DNA of 64,000 bases from positions 22,670,501 to 22,734,500 of the forward strand of contig OY821787.1 in NCBI GenBank assembly GCA_963682175.1, in the 5' to 3' direction. Shown here piece after piece: positions 22,092 through 33,641 of this stretch. The position numbers and the translations under genes are program-made. Source of the stretch: Triglochin maritima (Eukaryota; Streptophyta; Magnoliopsida; Alismatales; Juncaginaceae). Under the pieces are notes generated by a model that was not told the DNA's origin, searched no databases, and saw nothing but the letters and a program-made list of their open reading frames with translations. Each line of letters starts with the position of its first letter. Within the stretch, counting starts at the first letter, position 1.

Positions 22092-23485
22092 TGATTGAAT
22101 CAGTTATAATAACCGCAAGTGCACGGCTGCGTTGAAGCCGTGGCAAATATGGATCGATCCACAGGGAGGTGTGTCGACTTTGGATAGTTCGAAGGCGAGT
22201 GGGAAACAAAGGGGACAAAAGATTGATTAAACTAAACTACACTAAACTAGTAAACAACAAAGAACGAAATGAAAGCACAAAATGAACTAGACTAAGCTAA
22301 GCAACTACTAATAGGAAAGATGAAATTCAGGAATGGGAAACACCCCTATGGGGTGGAGTGTGTGTACACATGAAATAAGCGTGGTGAATGCATACATTAA
22401 GCTCTAGTGTAATTAGTGTTTGTTAATGCATAAGAAGTACCTAATGGCAATACCTATCATTCAAAGCACTAACCTAGGTGATTAATATGAGCATGACAAG
22501 TTTGTTATTAGGAACATAAACAAGCATGGAGTATACCTAAATATTATGGCAAAAACCATCAACTTAGGAGTTCTCATTAATTCAAACAAGCATACTAACA
22601 TTTCTCACATACAATATTGTTAAGCATTCATTTCATCTACATATCATGTATACACATCTACTCCACCCCCAAAGGGGGATGGAACTACTCACACATATTT
22701 AAACTAACATTCATACTGAGGAAAGAAAACATGCTTAAACTAATTCTAAGAAGACTAAAACAAACAAGTTAACTAAGTATGCAAGAATTAAAAGAAGCAA
22801 TATGAAGAAAAAAGTTAACAAAACATCTATTATTACTCACTTAATTACAAGTAGCCTCTCTCCACCAGAGTTTTTGCTCTAAGGCTTTTACTCCTAATAG
22901 AGAGGAAGGACACCAAGAGAGAAATGGGATATAAAGGAGGAGGAAGAGTTCTTTTTATAGCCATAGTAAAGGTAATCCAGGATAATCCCCCGGTATGGGA
23001 CTAATAAAATACCAAAAATAGACATAACACACAATTATACATGACGCGACTAAACCGCATCGGATCCAGAGCAACCCAGACCGCCAATCAGTGGTCCCAT
23101 ACCTCCAATTGGTGGTATACATGGTTCGAATCCGGTGTAGATTTTGTGTGGGCTTTCCTGGATGGCTTTCTTCATGTGTGATTTATCCAAGTCGGTTGAT
23201 GGAGCTCCAACCCGAATCGAATCGCCAAAATACTCCCCCTGATGGTGTGGAGTTTCTTGATTTTCTCATTGGCCCTTTGGGCTTACATTCAGTTCCTTCT
23301 CCCTTGCATCTTAGTCCCTAAGTCTCTCAACTTAGTCTTTTTTCCTGCTTTTAGGTCATTTTATGTCTCTTCTCCTCAATCCTGTTTATTACTGAAACTC
23401 AAACATGAAACTCGTTACGTAACATTGTTTAGGTGAAAGATAACTGATATAAGACACAAATGTATGTGTGATATGATATCAATCA
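22092..23485 (-). repeat. 5' LTR of the pol-bearing Athila copy
   Basis: It is 1394 bp from TGATTGAATC to ATATCAATCA, with the TGATTGA/TCAATCA inverted ends. The primer site is adjacent on its left. Close to 13021-14381 throughout. Confidence 0.85.
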
Positions 23486-24290
23486 ACATATGATATGACA
23501 CAACTAAATGATGGTCTAGAAATCGGTGCCTCTCATATTACCCTAATCTGAAGACTATTTTGCCACACAATTAAGATTGTTCCAACCATGCTTAGTGTTA
23601 GTCTGAGGCACCCAATGATACATTGGTTGGGTATACTAAGGAGAGTGGTCCTGGTCCCAACAATGAAATGAATGATCACCTATGTAGCCATCCATTTCGA
23701 CAATAATACACTCAAATTGACTACTCTCACCCAAGGTTCTGAAATGCGGGATGCTGATGCGATACAGCGAGGCACCGCATCCAACATATGCAGGATGAGA
23801 ATGCGATGTGGGTGCATATGCGGTTTGCGATTTAATAATTAAATAATATAATATAGATATATTAATTATAAATTATATACATGTAATTAAAATTTTAGGT
23901 AAATTTTTGAATATTTTCTAAGATCATTAATTCAATATTAAACAAATCAAAGTAAAAACAAAAACACCCAAAAACACCAAAAATAAAAACTGGGTGTTTT
24001 GAAATGCGAAATGCGGCCTCACCTGTCCGCATATGCGACCGCATCTGTCTGCATATGCGGTCGCATCGGGCCGCATAGGTTGGCTTGGATGCGGGCGGCA
24101 TCAGGGAGATGCGATGCGCTTCTCCCCCGCATCGCATCCGCATCTGAATATGCGGCCGCATTCGGACGCATTTCAGAACACTACTCTCACCACCATGAGA
24201 TCAAGCTCGCATAAAAGTGCTCGACTCGACCCTAAAACACTAAGAGAATGTATAAATGGGAGGAGATTAAATGATAGAAGTAGAGGAGAA
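23486..24290 (-). pseudogene. Gag N-part of the pol-less Athila derivative, split by a hAT element
   Basis: Bases 23486-23618 repeat 12890-13018. Bases 23619-23731 and 24184-24250 join across the hAT insertion and match the gag starts at 29662-29740 and 57560-57720. Those starts encode the N-terminal pattern MRxWxRxGES. No long frame survives. The order shows that in this family the gag N-terminus runs directly into the zinc-knuckle region without the Retrotrans_gag domain found at 20288-20551. Confidence 0.6.
23732..24183. mobile_element. Non-autonomous hAT element (MITE), TSD CTCTCACC
   Basis: A 452-bp element with 17-bp inverted ends: left CAAGGTTCTGAAATGCG, right end complement TAGTGTTCTGAAATGCG. 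The 8-bp duplication CTCTCACC is at 23724-23731 and 24184-24191, as expected for the hAT superfamily. Many GCATATGCGG/GCGGTCGCAT motifs crowd the right half, like subterminal transposase-binding repeats. No transposase is encoded. Confidence 0.85.
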
Positions 24291-24291
24291 G

Positions 24292-25261
24292 AAGACTCAT
24301 GTAAGAAGAGAAGAGGCCTTAACAGCTAGCGTGGGTAAAGGTGAGGCAACGTAGAAGCCTACTCTAGCAAACACGACTAAAACAAGCTTAGGTTGGCTAT
24401 GGGTCCTTAAGCTAGACGATGCCAAACCGCGACTCCCCCACACTCCTGAATGCTTCACCTCCCTAGGCCAAAGGTCATAAAGCTGAATGAGAAAGTCAAG
24501 ACCTAGAGGTCCCAAAACCCTCAATGCAACTAAGCAAACGACGTCATTTAGGACATGACATTGAGAATGGGATTGTCTCCTAAGGAGTCAATGTCTACTT
24601 GATTTTAGATTAAGGCTTTTGATTAGTGTGAATTTTGGGGCGAAGAACGGGGTGATTAAATCCCCCACCTTAACTTTCAATGGGATGGTCCCCTTAGGGT
24701 AGTTCGATCCCTAGATTAACAATCAAGCCCTCCAATTAAACACTCACCTCACTCTTGTTCTAATGAAACCTTACTAACTAATGCATGCAAGCTAATGCAT
24801 GAATGAGAGAGAAGGTGTTGTACCTCACGCCAGCAATCGACAACAATAAATGTAAAGCAACGGAAAGACAATATGCGTGCAAGTCATATGTTTGGTGCAT
24901 GACCTCAATGACGTTTATTTATTCTTTGGCTTTGAGTTTTAATGTCCAAGTTGTCTTAAAGAGGGGATTATGCAAGTTAAATTAATTTATGGTATCAACA
25001 CAGAGCATATATCAAGTGAACAGTGGCATATACCAACTAGAAATAGCAAGACAAAGCTACATCTGAAACAGAAAGTGAAAAGAGCTCACCCAATCCGCCA
25101 CTGGAGGATTGTATGGGGAATTTGGTCCTCAAACTTCTCTGAGATGCTCCTTTGCCTTGGTGTAGTTCTCTGGTCCACTTGTTCCCCTGTCCAGTAGCAA
25201 CACCAAAAGAAAAAATAAGAAAAACCCACCAAAATGGTGGAAACAACGACTACGACCAACT
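24292..25261 (-). other. 5' noncoding leader of the pol-less Athila derivative
   Basis: It is related to 21002-22068 and 29750-30820 and ends at the primer site. No gene is seen. Confidence 0.65.
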
Positions 25262-25278
25262 CCCCGACAATGGCGCCA
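25262..25278 (-). promoter_or_regulatory. Primer binding site, Asp-tRNA type
   Basis: The minus strand reads TGGCGCCATTGTCGGGG, next to the LTR starting at 25285. The first seven bases match the Athila site exactly. Confidence 0.85.
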
Positions 25279-26274
25279 AAAACTTGATTGACCATTTTAA
25301 TAACCGCAAGTGCAAGACGTCGGTGAAGACGTGACAAATATGGGTCAAATCTCAAGGAGTTGTGAGTGTTGTTGTGGTTACCACTCGAGTGGGAAAGGAG
25401 AGGAGAATGAGGAGATTATGCTAACTAACTAAATTAAACAATGAATTAATCAACAATTAAACTAAACCCCCATGGAGTGGATGTGTGTAGGTATGTGTGT
25501 GTGTGTGAGTGGTTCTCGATTACATGAGGCACAAGTGTGTAAAATAGGTAAAATCAACTAGAAACTAGTGTGGAGTCTAATTAACATTAACAACATTTAC
25601 ATAAATACATGACTACTATAGTTACACATGAAGTTAAGATGCACTTTGGGTTCTCAAAAATGAAGTACCTTGTGAGGATATTAGGACATCAATTAACCAT
25701 CATACAACTCAATACATTCATGTATTCCCTACTAATCAAGCATTGATACATAAAAAGCCATTTACCATAACAAGATGATCATTTACAAGCAACAAGATAA
25801 ACTCTAGATTTAGCATGAGGCAAGTACCTAGTGTGGTTATCCCATCTAATACAAGTTTTAGCGAGTTACATTCATAGATATACATGAAGCATGTGAAATG
25901 ACACAAATAAGAAGAACCATCACCAATAGATCACATAATCTACATCACCTCCACCCCAAATGGGGTGGATCTACTCTCTATTCATCACTACAACTAGAGG
26001 TGAGCAAAATTCGGTCCGGTCCGGGTACCCGGACCGAACCGAATTTTTCGGTCCAGACCGAACCGGACCGAATTTTTTCGGTCCGGTCTTCGGTCCTTAA
26101 AATTTTGGAAATTCGGGTTCGGTCCGGTCCGGTCCAAAACCCGAAAAACCCGAACCCGGACCAAAACCCGAATTTAATTAGTAACCGGTTCGCCCGACCC
26201 GATTAGCCCCAACAACCCAACCCAAATACCCGATTACACCACCTACCCGAATACCCAACCCAAACCCTCACCCA

Positions 26275-26545
26275 CTCACGCCCTCACCCGTTCACACCTT
26301 CAAGGCCTCACTTCGCTTCCTCACCCAAATCCCTAACCCTCACGCCGCCTAATCCTCACGCAGCCGTCCTCCTCACGCCGCCAAATCCTCACGCAGCCGT
26401 CCTCCTCACGCCGCCTACTCCTCACGCAGCCCTCCTCCTCACTTCGCCTCCTCACCCGTTCACGCCCTCACTTCGCCTCCTCACCCAAATCCCTCACCCT
26501 CACCTGTCCCCCTCACACTGCCTCCTCGTGACGCCGCCTCCTTGT
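26275..26545. repeat. GC-rich minisatellite inside the hAT element
   Basis: Units of about 12-25 bp based on CCTCACGCCGCC, CTCACGCAGCC and CCTCACTTCGCCTCC repeat with variation. The composition is far richer in C than the flanks. Confidence 0.7.
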
Positions 26546-26845
26546 GGAATGTGTTTATGAATTTTGTTGTTCTTCATCTTGTTGTGGTGATTTGGTGAAA
26601 TGTTCTTTGCAGGATGAAACCATTTGTTTTTTCGTTTTTGGGTATTCTAAAATATGGAAATTTCACTCTCTTATTAATTCACGTAATTTTTTAATGTGGA
26701 CAATAGGATAGGAAATTACAAACCAAAATGGAAGGTTTCATACCAGGAAAGTGCATGTCGCAAGAAAACCTTTTGTGAAATTTACTGTCTTTTAGTTTTC
26801 TGTTCCATATTTGGAAATTTCTTCAATCCCTTTCTAAGTATAACT

Positions 26846-28430
26846 TGTTGGCTTTTTGGCCTTAATCCGTATTTTGATGATGTAATTAAACCTAATCTTA
26901 ATTAGGACATGTAGATTAGCACATGTAGTATAATAGTATACATGTTGTATTGTGCTAACATCTACAGGTGATCAAGACTCAAGAAAGAAGAAAAATCAAG
27001 TCAAGACATGTAATCAAGCTAGGATTGAAGACATGTAATTTTACCTTTCTTTGAGTATTAGGAACTTATGTGAATTGAGCATAACATAAGCTAATATGCA
27101 TGCATTCACACACTAGGTTCCTTGTAGGAGTCACACACAAAATATCATATAATTTGGACTCCATTAGATCACCTAAACTCCTAAAACATTGGTCGCCAGT
27201 CTACCTGAGTTCGGTCGACCGTTCACCTTTCGGTCGACCGGTTATACACAATTTTTGTTATACCAGACCAATCCGTTCAACCGATCACACATCTATTCAA
27301 CCGATTACCCAGACCTGTTCGGTCGACCGGTAGACCTTCGGTCGACCGTTTCGTTTGCCATTTCTGGTAAAAATAATACCGTTTTATTTGTCGTATTATA
27401 CAACGGTCGTATACACATTTTTCTCAATATTCACCCCCATATACATTAGAACCGGTCGAACAAAATACATCTTTCGGTCGACCGTTTAATTCGTGAAAAA
27501 CCCCCTGCTATCGGTCGACACAAGTTTGTCCAACCGATCAAGATTTCTCTCTACCGAACCCAGTAGTTCGGTCGACCGGTACCTGCTCGGTCGACCGTTG
27601 CCCTATAGAACTTAAGTGATTCGGTCGACCAGTACCTATGTTCGGTCAACCGATCCATCAACAGACTCAAGGGTTCGGTCGACCGATACACCTTTCGGTC
27701 GACCGTTTCTGGACAGATTTCTGAACCCGATTTTCTGTTTTGTGTATCTTGCACAAAACCCAATCAAATCTTGTCCAAACGGCTAGAAATCTTTAGGAGC
27801 TTATAAATAGAGGTTCACACTTAGTTTTCCACAGGATTTCACAACTCCAAAGTGTCAAACTTATAGTGAGATTTTCCACAACCTCAAAGCTCCCAATTAG
27901 TGATTCCAAAGCCTAATTTCCACATCCTTCATCACACAATCATCTAGCATTTGTTGTGCTCAATACTAGAAGAGTGAGTTCCACTCCAATTGTTGTCAAG
28001 AGAGCAAGGGTCTTGGTGAAAGCCCAAGACAAAGTGAGCAAGGGTCTTGGTGAAAGCCCAAGACAAGAAGTAGAGATTTCGGTGAAAGCCCGAAGTGTTC
28101 CTCTCGGATTGTGAGAGGTGGTGCCAAGCTCGGCGAGGGTTGTTCGTGAGCTTGAAGACTTGTAAAAGGCGTTGCTCCCGGCCCGGAACGGGGAGGCATA
28201 GTGAAGACGCAAGAGGGGCTCGAACGGAGATTCGAGAGGGGCTTGCAAGAGAGGACGTAGGCGCGGCCGAACCTCTGTAAAACCGACGCGTCTTCTTTTT
28301 GTGGTTTGCATTACTTTCTACTTGTGTTTGATTTGTTTTTAATTTCCGCTGCATTTCTTTGATCGATCAACCAAGTAGTTAAGTAGGGCTTAATAGTGAT
28401 TAGTGGACCCATAACCCACACGATCCTACA
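26846..28430 (+). mobile_element. SIRE-like copia solo LTR, TSD TAACT
   Basis: It is 1585 bp from TGTTGGCTTTTTGGCC to ACGATCCTACA, with perfect 5-bp duplications TAACT at 26841-26845 and 28431-28435. No internal DNA remains, so LTR-LTR recombination removed the element. GGTCGACC occurs about ten times between 27200 and 27710, more than in the other copies. A 35-bp unit (GTGAGCAAGGGTCTTGG, or AGAGCAAGGG...) is doubled near 28000-28070. Confidence 0.92.
27801..27810 (+). promoter_or_regulatory. TATA box of copia solo LTR
   Basis: TTATAAATAG sits in GGAGCTTATAAATAGAGG, identical in context to 11862. Confidence 0.65.
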
Positions 28431-29661
28431 TAACTCACTGGAATCTCCAATCACGTTCATTCCAATCAATTTCAAAAATCTCCAATTCCACAGGGCATTG
28501 AATTTTGATTTCTGGACTGATTTGGAATTCGTTTTTGGTTTCTAATTTGTGTCATTTTTTTTGTTATTTGTGGTCTGATTTTTACTGTTAATTGTGGTCT
28601 GAATGTTGATGTCATTTGTGGTCTGATTGGATAAAACAAGGTTAAACCAAGCAAAAAAAAACAAGTCAAAATATATTCGGTCCAAACGGGTTCGGTCCGG
28701 TTTTGGACCGAACCGAACTGGTTCGGTCCGGGTTGGACCGGACCGAATTCGGTCCGGTCTTCGGTCCGAGAATTTTAGGAGTTCGGGTTTCGGTCCGGTC
28801 CGGTCCGGTTCGGTCCGGTCCAGGACCGAAGCTCACCCCTAACTACAACCACAGAAAGCAAGAAATGAAGACTTCACATGGCAAGAATCACTAACTACTA
28901 AACTAACCAGCAAAATAAAAAACTATGTAGATATGAAGAAAGCTAGAGACAAGAGGAAAAAGATTCTACCATTAGATTAAAGAAAGCACTAGTTTACACA
29001 AGCTCCAACCACCTTCTTATTCTTGCAGTCCAAATGGGTAAAACCTAAGCCATTCTAATGGTGGAGGTGGAGAAGAAGGGGAGAGGTAGGAGAAACATTT
29101 CTATTTATAGAAGAAAGAGTGGTGTAGATAAATCTGCGAGCAATCCGACGGCTGTAATCACTTTCTCCCTAGTTTGTTGCACCCAAATAACCAAGATCAA
29201 GTTACAGGAGAAATTGAGGTGCATTTAGAGCCAATTGATCCGCCATTGGAGGATTAAAATCTGCCACTGGTGGATTGTTTGTGTCCGCCAGCTTAAGTTA
29301 GTCATTTCACACGTGGCTTGCACTCCAAGTTCGCTCATACATGTCGTTTTGGTCTTAATTACTCAAATACTCTTGAAGATCATAGTATTGAGGAATTTTT
29401 GCCCCCGAAATGTTTTTTCTTTTGTTCAGGTCCCTCCAGGTTTCATCTTGATCCTTCCTGAATTGCAAATGGGTCCTTGAGCATGACAACATGTCTAAAA
29501 TGCTTCAATTAGGTCCTTTCTTCTTGCATTTAGTTCATTTTCTCTTCTTTATTACCTAAAACCGGAAACACATCAAACAAATATTCGAGTAGCATAAAAT
29601 TTGGGTAAAATAAAGGATATATAGTATGAATGCAATGTATGATATGCTACTAATAAATCAC

Positions 29662-30824
29662 CCATGTAACCATCCATCTCGACAATAACTCTCTGAAATC
29701 GACTACTATCACCACCACGAGATCAAGCTCACATAAAAGTGCTTGACTCGACCCTAAACACTAAGAGAAAGTGTAGTGGAGGATAAGACTAACCGATAGA
29801 AGCAGAGGAGAAGATGAGTCGGGTGAGAGGAGAAGAATCCTTAAAAACTAGCGTGCGTAGTGGGTTAGAGTAGAAGCCTAAACTAGCAAACACGGCTCAA
29901 GCAAACCTAAGGTTGACTAATAGGTCCTTAGGCTAGACGACGCCTAACCATGACTCCCCACACTCCCGAACGCCTCACTCCCTCGGCTGAAGGTCACAAA
30001 GGCGAATGAGAAAGTCAAGACCCAAAGCTCCCAAAAGTCTCATTGCAACTAAGCAAACAACGACGTTCATGCCAAGACATCGAGAATGAGGTTGTCTCCT
30101 AAGTGCGCCCGAAGTCCTCAGGGCCAATGTCTACTTCATTTTAATTAGAACTTCAAATTAGTGTGATTTTCGGGGCAAAGGAATGGGTGAGGAACCCCCT
30201 CCCCCCACCTTATCTTGTATGGCATAACCCTCCTTAGTAGTGTTTTGAGTCTTAAATCTAGCAATCACTATCCAAACATATACTCACCTAATACTTATCC
30301 CGATGCACTTTACTAACTAATGCATGCTTTAACAATGCATGTAGAAGATAAGAATGCACGTACCTCACACCAGCAATCGACAACGGAAATGTAAAAAAAA
30401 GATGAATGCGTGCAAGGTCTACAAATGATGCATGACCTAGATGGTAATAAATCTAATCTTTTGCTTGGAGTTTAAGAGTCCAAGTTGTCTGAAAGGGGAT
30501 TCACACACATTTTATGGGTTCAGACATGAGTATGTAAAATGTATTGAGTCCGTAGGAAGCAAAACACTAGGGCAGAACAAAAGAAAAACACAACTAAAAA
30601 ATGAAAGATATATCGCACACTAGGTCTTCAAAAAAAAATGGTCTGCCACTGACGGATTAAAATTCACTAATGGCAGATGAATCTACTTCGTTGGTGTTAT
30701 GGTTTGTCCTGAGTGCTCCTTTGGTGATTTGTAACCCCTGGGCACCTTGATCCCATCATCCACTTCTAAACAAAAAACAAAACAAAAAACCACCAAAATG
30801 GTTAACATGACAACGAAACTAACT
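29662..30824 (-). pseudogene. Gag N-part and 5' leader of the outer Athila-like element
   Basis: Continues the gag interrupted at 3633 (host phrase ...ATGATCAC/CCATGTAACCATCCATC, compare 23670-23690). Gag DNA covers roughly 29662-29760, and the rest is leader DNA like 24292-25261. Stops interrupt every frame. Confidence 0.65.
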
Positions 30825-30841
30825 CCCCGGTAACGGTGCCA
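30825..30841 (-). promoter_or_regulatory. Primer binding site of the outer Athila-like element
   Basis: The minus strand reads TGGCACCGTTACCGGGG, close to the Asp-tRNA site of the other Athila copies, just before the LTR at 30848. Confidence 0.8.
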
Positions 30842-30847
30842 AAACCT

Positions 30848-32373
30848 TGATGGGAAATTTTAAGTTTAAAACTGCAAGTGCACGGCCGTATTGAAGTGGT
30901 GGCAAGTACAAGTCGTATCCACGAGGAACGAGTACAGGGCGTCGTCGACCATGCTCGAGTGGGGCAAGAAAATGAAGAGTGAGTGAGTGTATCTACACTA
31001 AATTATGCTAGTTGCAATTTGTAAAAGAAATGTGACTACTCCCATAGAAGGTGGAAAATGCATGCAACAATGTAGATGCGTGATGCGTGTGTACAATTCT
31101 ACTCTCATGACTTGAATTAATATGGACATCGATAATGTCCATTATCATAAGCGTATTTCCACATGGATTAAGATTTATCACTATCGTTAAAACATACAAA
31201 ATACTACTTAAGATAAGGCTAAAGATGACCACATGGTCACATGTCAATCTTATCTCTTTATCCACTCCAATCTTATTATCACCTCATCATTCCCCATAAA
31301 GTGGGCCCACTAACCAAAGCATGTGTACAACATCCATGAGGACCATTAACACATCAAAGGCAAGAGTGAGAAACTCATCAAAATGGCTATGAAAATAATT
31401 TGAAGATGAAGCTCCAAGATTAGGATTAAAAGACCCACAAATATAACAACATTCACACTTCACATCATCCGCCACCCCCAATGGGGATGTATTACTCACT
31501 ATTCATATCCATCACAATGAAAAGAACAAAAGAAAAACAACACATGAACAAGTAAAGGAAACTAAATATAATCAAAGCAATAGAATAAAAATTGCACCAA
31601 TGAAAGACAAGAACATAAAGAACATGAAACTAAAACTTGATTAAGAAAGAATTATTACAAAATGGTGTTTCTCTTCTCCTCCACTACACTACTAAGCATG
31701 AAATAAAACCTACTACTAAGAAAAAATAAAATTTACTCTAACCAAGAAAAAAATTCTACTCTAATGGGGTAAGAAGGAAAAAGAAGTGGTTGAAGGTAGG
31801 AGAAACATTACTATTTATAGAAGAAAGAGAGGTGTACATGAATCTGGGAGCAATCTGACGGTTGTAAATCATATCAAGATATTGCGTATTGCTCTGACCT
31901 GACAACCCAACCTGCTGGAGAAATCCCAAGGCCAACCGATCAACTGGATCCGCCAGTGGTAGATCTTTTGTGTCTGATCGCCTCCAAATTTTGACAACGG
32001 ATTTAGTTAACATATTGAACACGTGGGGTGAACCCAGAGATGTTGATTCGAGTATATTTGGTTTTAATTGTTGATTTACTCAGGTTCAGGACATTATGGA
32101 CTTTTGCAACCAACATATTTTTCTTTACACTTAGGTCCCTCTAGGTTTTTACCTTGGTCCTTCTTAAATTGCAGATGGGTCACTAAGCATGACAAACAGG
32201 TCCAAGATGCTTCAATAAGGTCATTTCTTCTTACATTTAGATCATTTTCTCTTCCTCTCTCTTCTTTATTACCTAAAACCTGAAACACATCAAACAAACA
32301 CTCGAGTAGCATAAAATTAGGGTAAAATAAAGGATATATAGCATGAATGAAATGTATGATATGCTGCTAATCG
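30848..32373 (-). repeat. 5' LTR of the outer Athila-like element
   Basis: About 1526 bp from TGATGGGAAA to CTGCTAATCG, whose last base is changed from the usual CA. It carries the family phrase CAAGTGCACGGCCGTATTGAAG near the left end and a minus-strand TATA motif (CTATAAATAG) near 31808. The right neighbour is a different inverted-repeat element. Confidence 0.8.
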
Positions 32374-32375
32374 TA

Positions 32376-33378
32376 CTTTCTTAACATTTTCTGTTAACAG
32401 TGTCAACTTATAATTGATGGTGTTACCTATATTAATATTTAAGTGAACAATTTACAATTTTTCCCTAACTTTCTTTCTTTTTTTACTTTTCCTTTTCTCT
32501 TAGATGCAAAACAAAACTCAAATACAAACCCAACCCACCCCAAATCTAAATCCAAACCCAATTCTAAACTCAAACCCAAACATGTCGGCATTCCCTCCCA
32601 TCCAATCCAAACCCTGTCCCTCCACCACCTCAGCCTCGTCTCCACCTCTAACCGCTTCTTTTCCTCCTCCCTCACTACCACTCCCGACACTCACCTCCTC
32701 TCCTCCCACCCATTGTCCCCTTCGACCATTTATTTCCCTTCGCCTTCACTGTCCCGCCAATATTCGCCTCCTTCTCCACTGCATGTCCATATCCTTAAAC
32801 ACCCTCCGCCTCCTCTCCTCCCACCCCCCACAACTCCCTCAATCCCCATCCAAGTGAAGTTCTTCCTTACATTTGGTCTTGGTTGTGTACTTTTGATCCT
32901 CGATTAATGATTCACATTTGTAGAATTACATTTTTCTCGAATTTCATCTTGTGTGAACGTGTAAGAATCCAACAATACAATTCATCGTTGGTTGCATTTG
33001 ATCGACTTGTTTTTAAGATAGAGAGAGAAATGAGAGAGATGGAGAAATTGGAGTGAGCTACTGAGCTACAGGAGAGAATTTTGAGATAAAGAGAGATTAG
33101 GTAGAGAGATATTAGATAAAAAAGGCGATGAGAGAGAGATTAGTGAAAGAGAGATGAAAAAGAGAGTGAAGAGGTTTATATTAATTTAATTATAAAATAA
33201 TGCTAATATTAGTTAATAAAATCAATTTAAAAGAGAAGGGAGATAGAGATGAGAGTTTGAAATAAATTTAATAGATTATACAAGGTAGAATTTGTAAATT
33301 GTACACTTAAATATTAATAAGTTAACATCGTCAATTACAAGTTAACATCGTTAACAGAAAATGTTAACGACATGGCAG
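32376..33378. mobile_element. Element with long inverted repeats, MULE-like
   Basis: About 85 bp at 32378-32460 recur as the complement at 33287-33371 with roughly 80% identity. Both arms carry TTAACATTTTCTGTTAAC and TTAATATTTAAGTG. Long TIRs fit a Mutator-like element, but no target duplication can be shown because the Athila LTR abuts the left arm. The left interior (32440-32905) has a 154-codon frame rich in Pro, Ser and Thr from a pyrimidine-rich strand. It resembles nothing I know and may be captured DNA or non-coding. The right interior is GA-rich simple sequence (33010-33260). Confidence 0.5.
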
Positions 33379-33641
33379 TCTTAAAAACATAATGGTATTT
33401 GGGATATGGTGTTGGTTTTTAAATGGCATATAGATAAATAGTGGTGGAGTCATGACTTCTGGGAATCATAGTTTTTGTAATGACTTCCAAGCAAAATACC
33501 CTTTTATAGACCATATGAAGTGTAGGTGTATAGAAAATATCAAATGATAAACTGTTTTCCGTAAAAAAAGTGAATTTAATGAAAACACCAAAATTTAAAT
33601 TTGAACATACAATTAGTTATTACAACAAATGCATCATATTA
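33379..33641. other. Short spacer without a gene
   Basis: AT-rich DNA between the inverted-repeat element and the Harbinger element. No feature was recognised. Confidence 0.5.

Larger units (their letters stand above)
13021..23485 (-). mobile_element. Pol-bearing Athila (Ty3/gypsy) copy, chimeric at its 3' side
   Basis: On the minus strand it has a 5' LTR (23485-22092), an Asp-type primer site, 5' noncoding DNA, gag, a damaged protease, reverse transcriptase, then 3' noncoding DNA and LTRs. Athila hallmarks include YNPGWCNHPNFSW in gag and LGHAGFYRRFI after reverse transcriptase. RNase H is cut short, and integrase and any env-like ORF are missing. The 3' side holds two LTRs of different subfamilies (13021-14381 and 14886-16451). 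The outer flanks share a 130-bp duplication in place of a 5-bp target duplication, so the copy is recombinant, not a clean insertion. Confidence 0.75.
25995..28841. mobile_element. Non-autonomous hAT element, TSD ACTACAAC
   Basis: The ends are TAGAGGTGAGCAAAATTCGG on the left and, as complement, TAGGGGTGAGCTTCGG on the right. Perfect 8-bp duplications ACTACAAC lie at 25987-25994 and 28842-28849. Subterminal regions are built from many TTCGGTCCGG units on both sides. Minus the nested copia LTR, the element is about 1.26 kb and has no transposase. The target is an Athila LTR: the flanks join to match 4320-4340. Confidence 0.9.
3639..29656 (-). mobile_element. Nested pol-less Athila derivative (Ty3/gypsy), TSD ATCAC
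   Basis: Two related LTRs of about 1.5 kb (3639-5143, and 25285-29656 once its hAT insert is removed) bound this minus-strand element. The 5-bp duplication ATCAC is at 3634-3638 and 29657-29661. An Asp-tRNA-type primer site lies next to the right LTR. After removing later insertions the interior reads, on the minus strand: 5' noncoding (25261-24192), gag N-part (to 23486), zinc-knuckle part (13020-12391), C-terminal block (8502-8163), 3' noncoding (6634-5144). No protease, reverse transcriptase or integrase belongs to it, so it depended on enzymes from other copies. The pol genes at 17134-18951 belong to a separate inserted copy. Confidence 0.8.
25285..29656 (-). repeat. 5' LTR of the pol-less Athila derivative, split by a hAT element
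   Basis: Removing the hAT element (25995-28841) and one copy of its 8-bp duplication leaves about 1.52 kb, against 1505 bp for the partner at 3639-5143. The right end reads ACTAATAA where the partner has ACTAATCA, so the terminal CA has mutated. The target duplication ATCAC follows at 29657-29661. Confidence 0.8.

Noticed and set aside
13021..23485. A single clean Athila insertion with matching LTRs
   Set aside because: There is no 5-bp duplication (GGCAT against ACATA), a 130-bp flanking repeat is present, and a third LTR of another subfamily lies inside. A recombinant is more likely.
24000..24175. GC-rich GCAT repeats as a CpG island or promoter
   Set aside because: They fall inside a hAT element with inverted ends and an 8-bp duplication, which explains them better.
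32443..32907. 154-codon frame as a host gene
   Set aside because: It is low in complexity, comes from a pyrimidine-rich strand, overlaps a second open frame of similar quality and has no recognisable domain. It is kept only as content of the inverted-repeat element.
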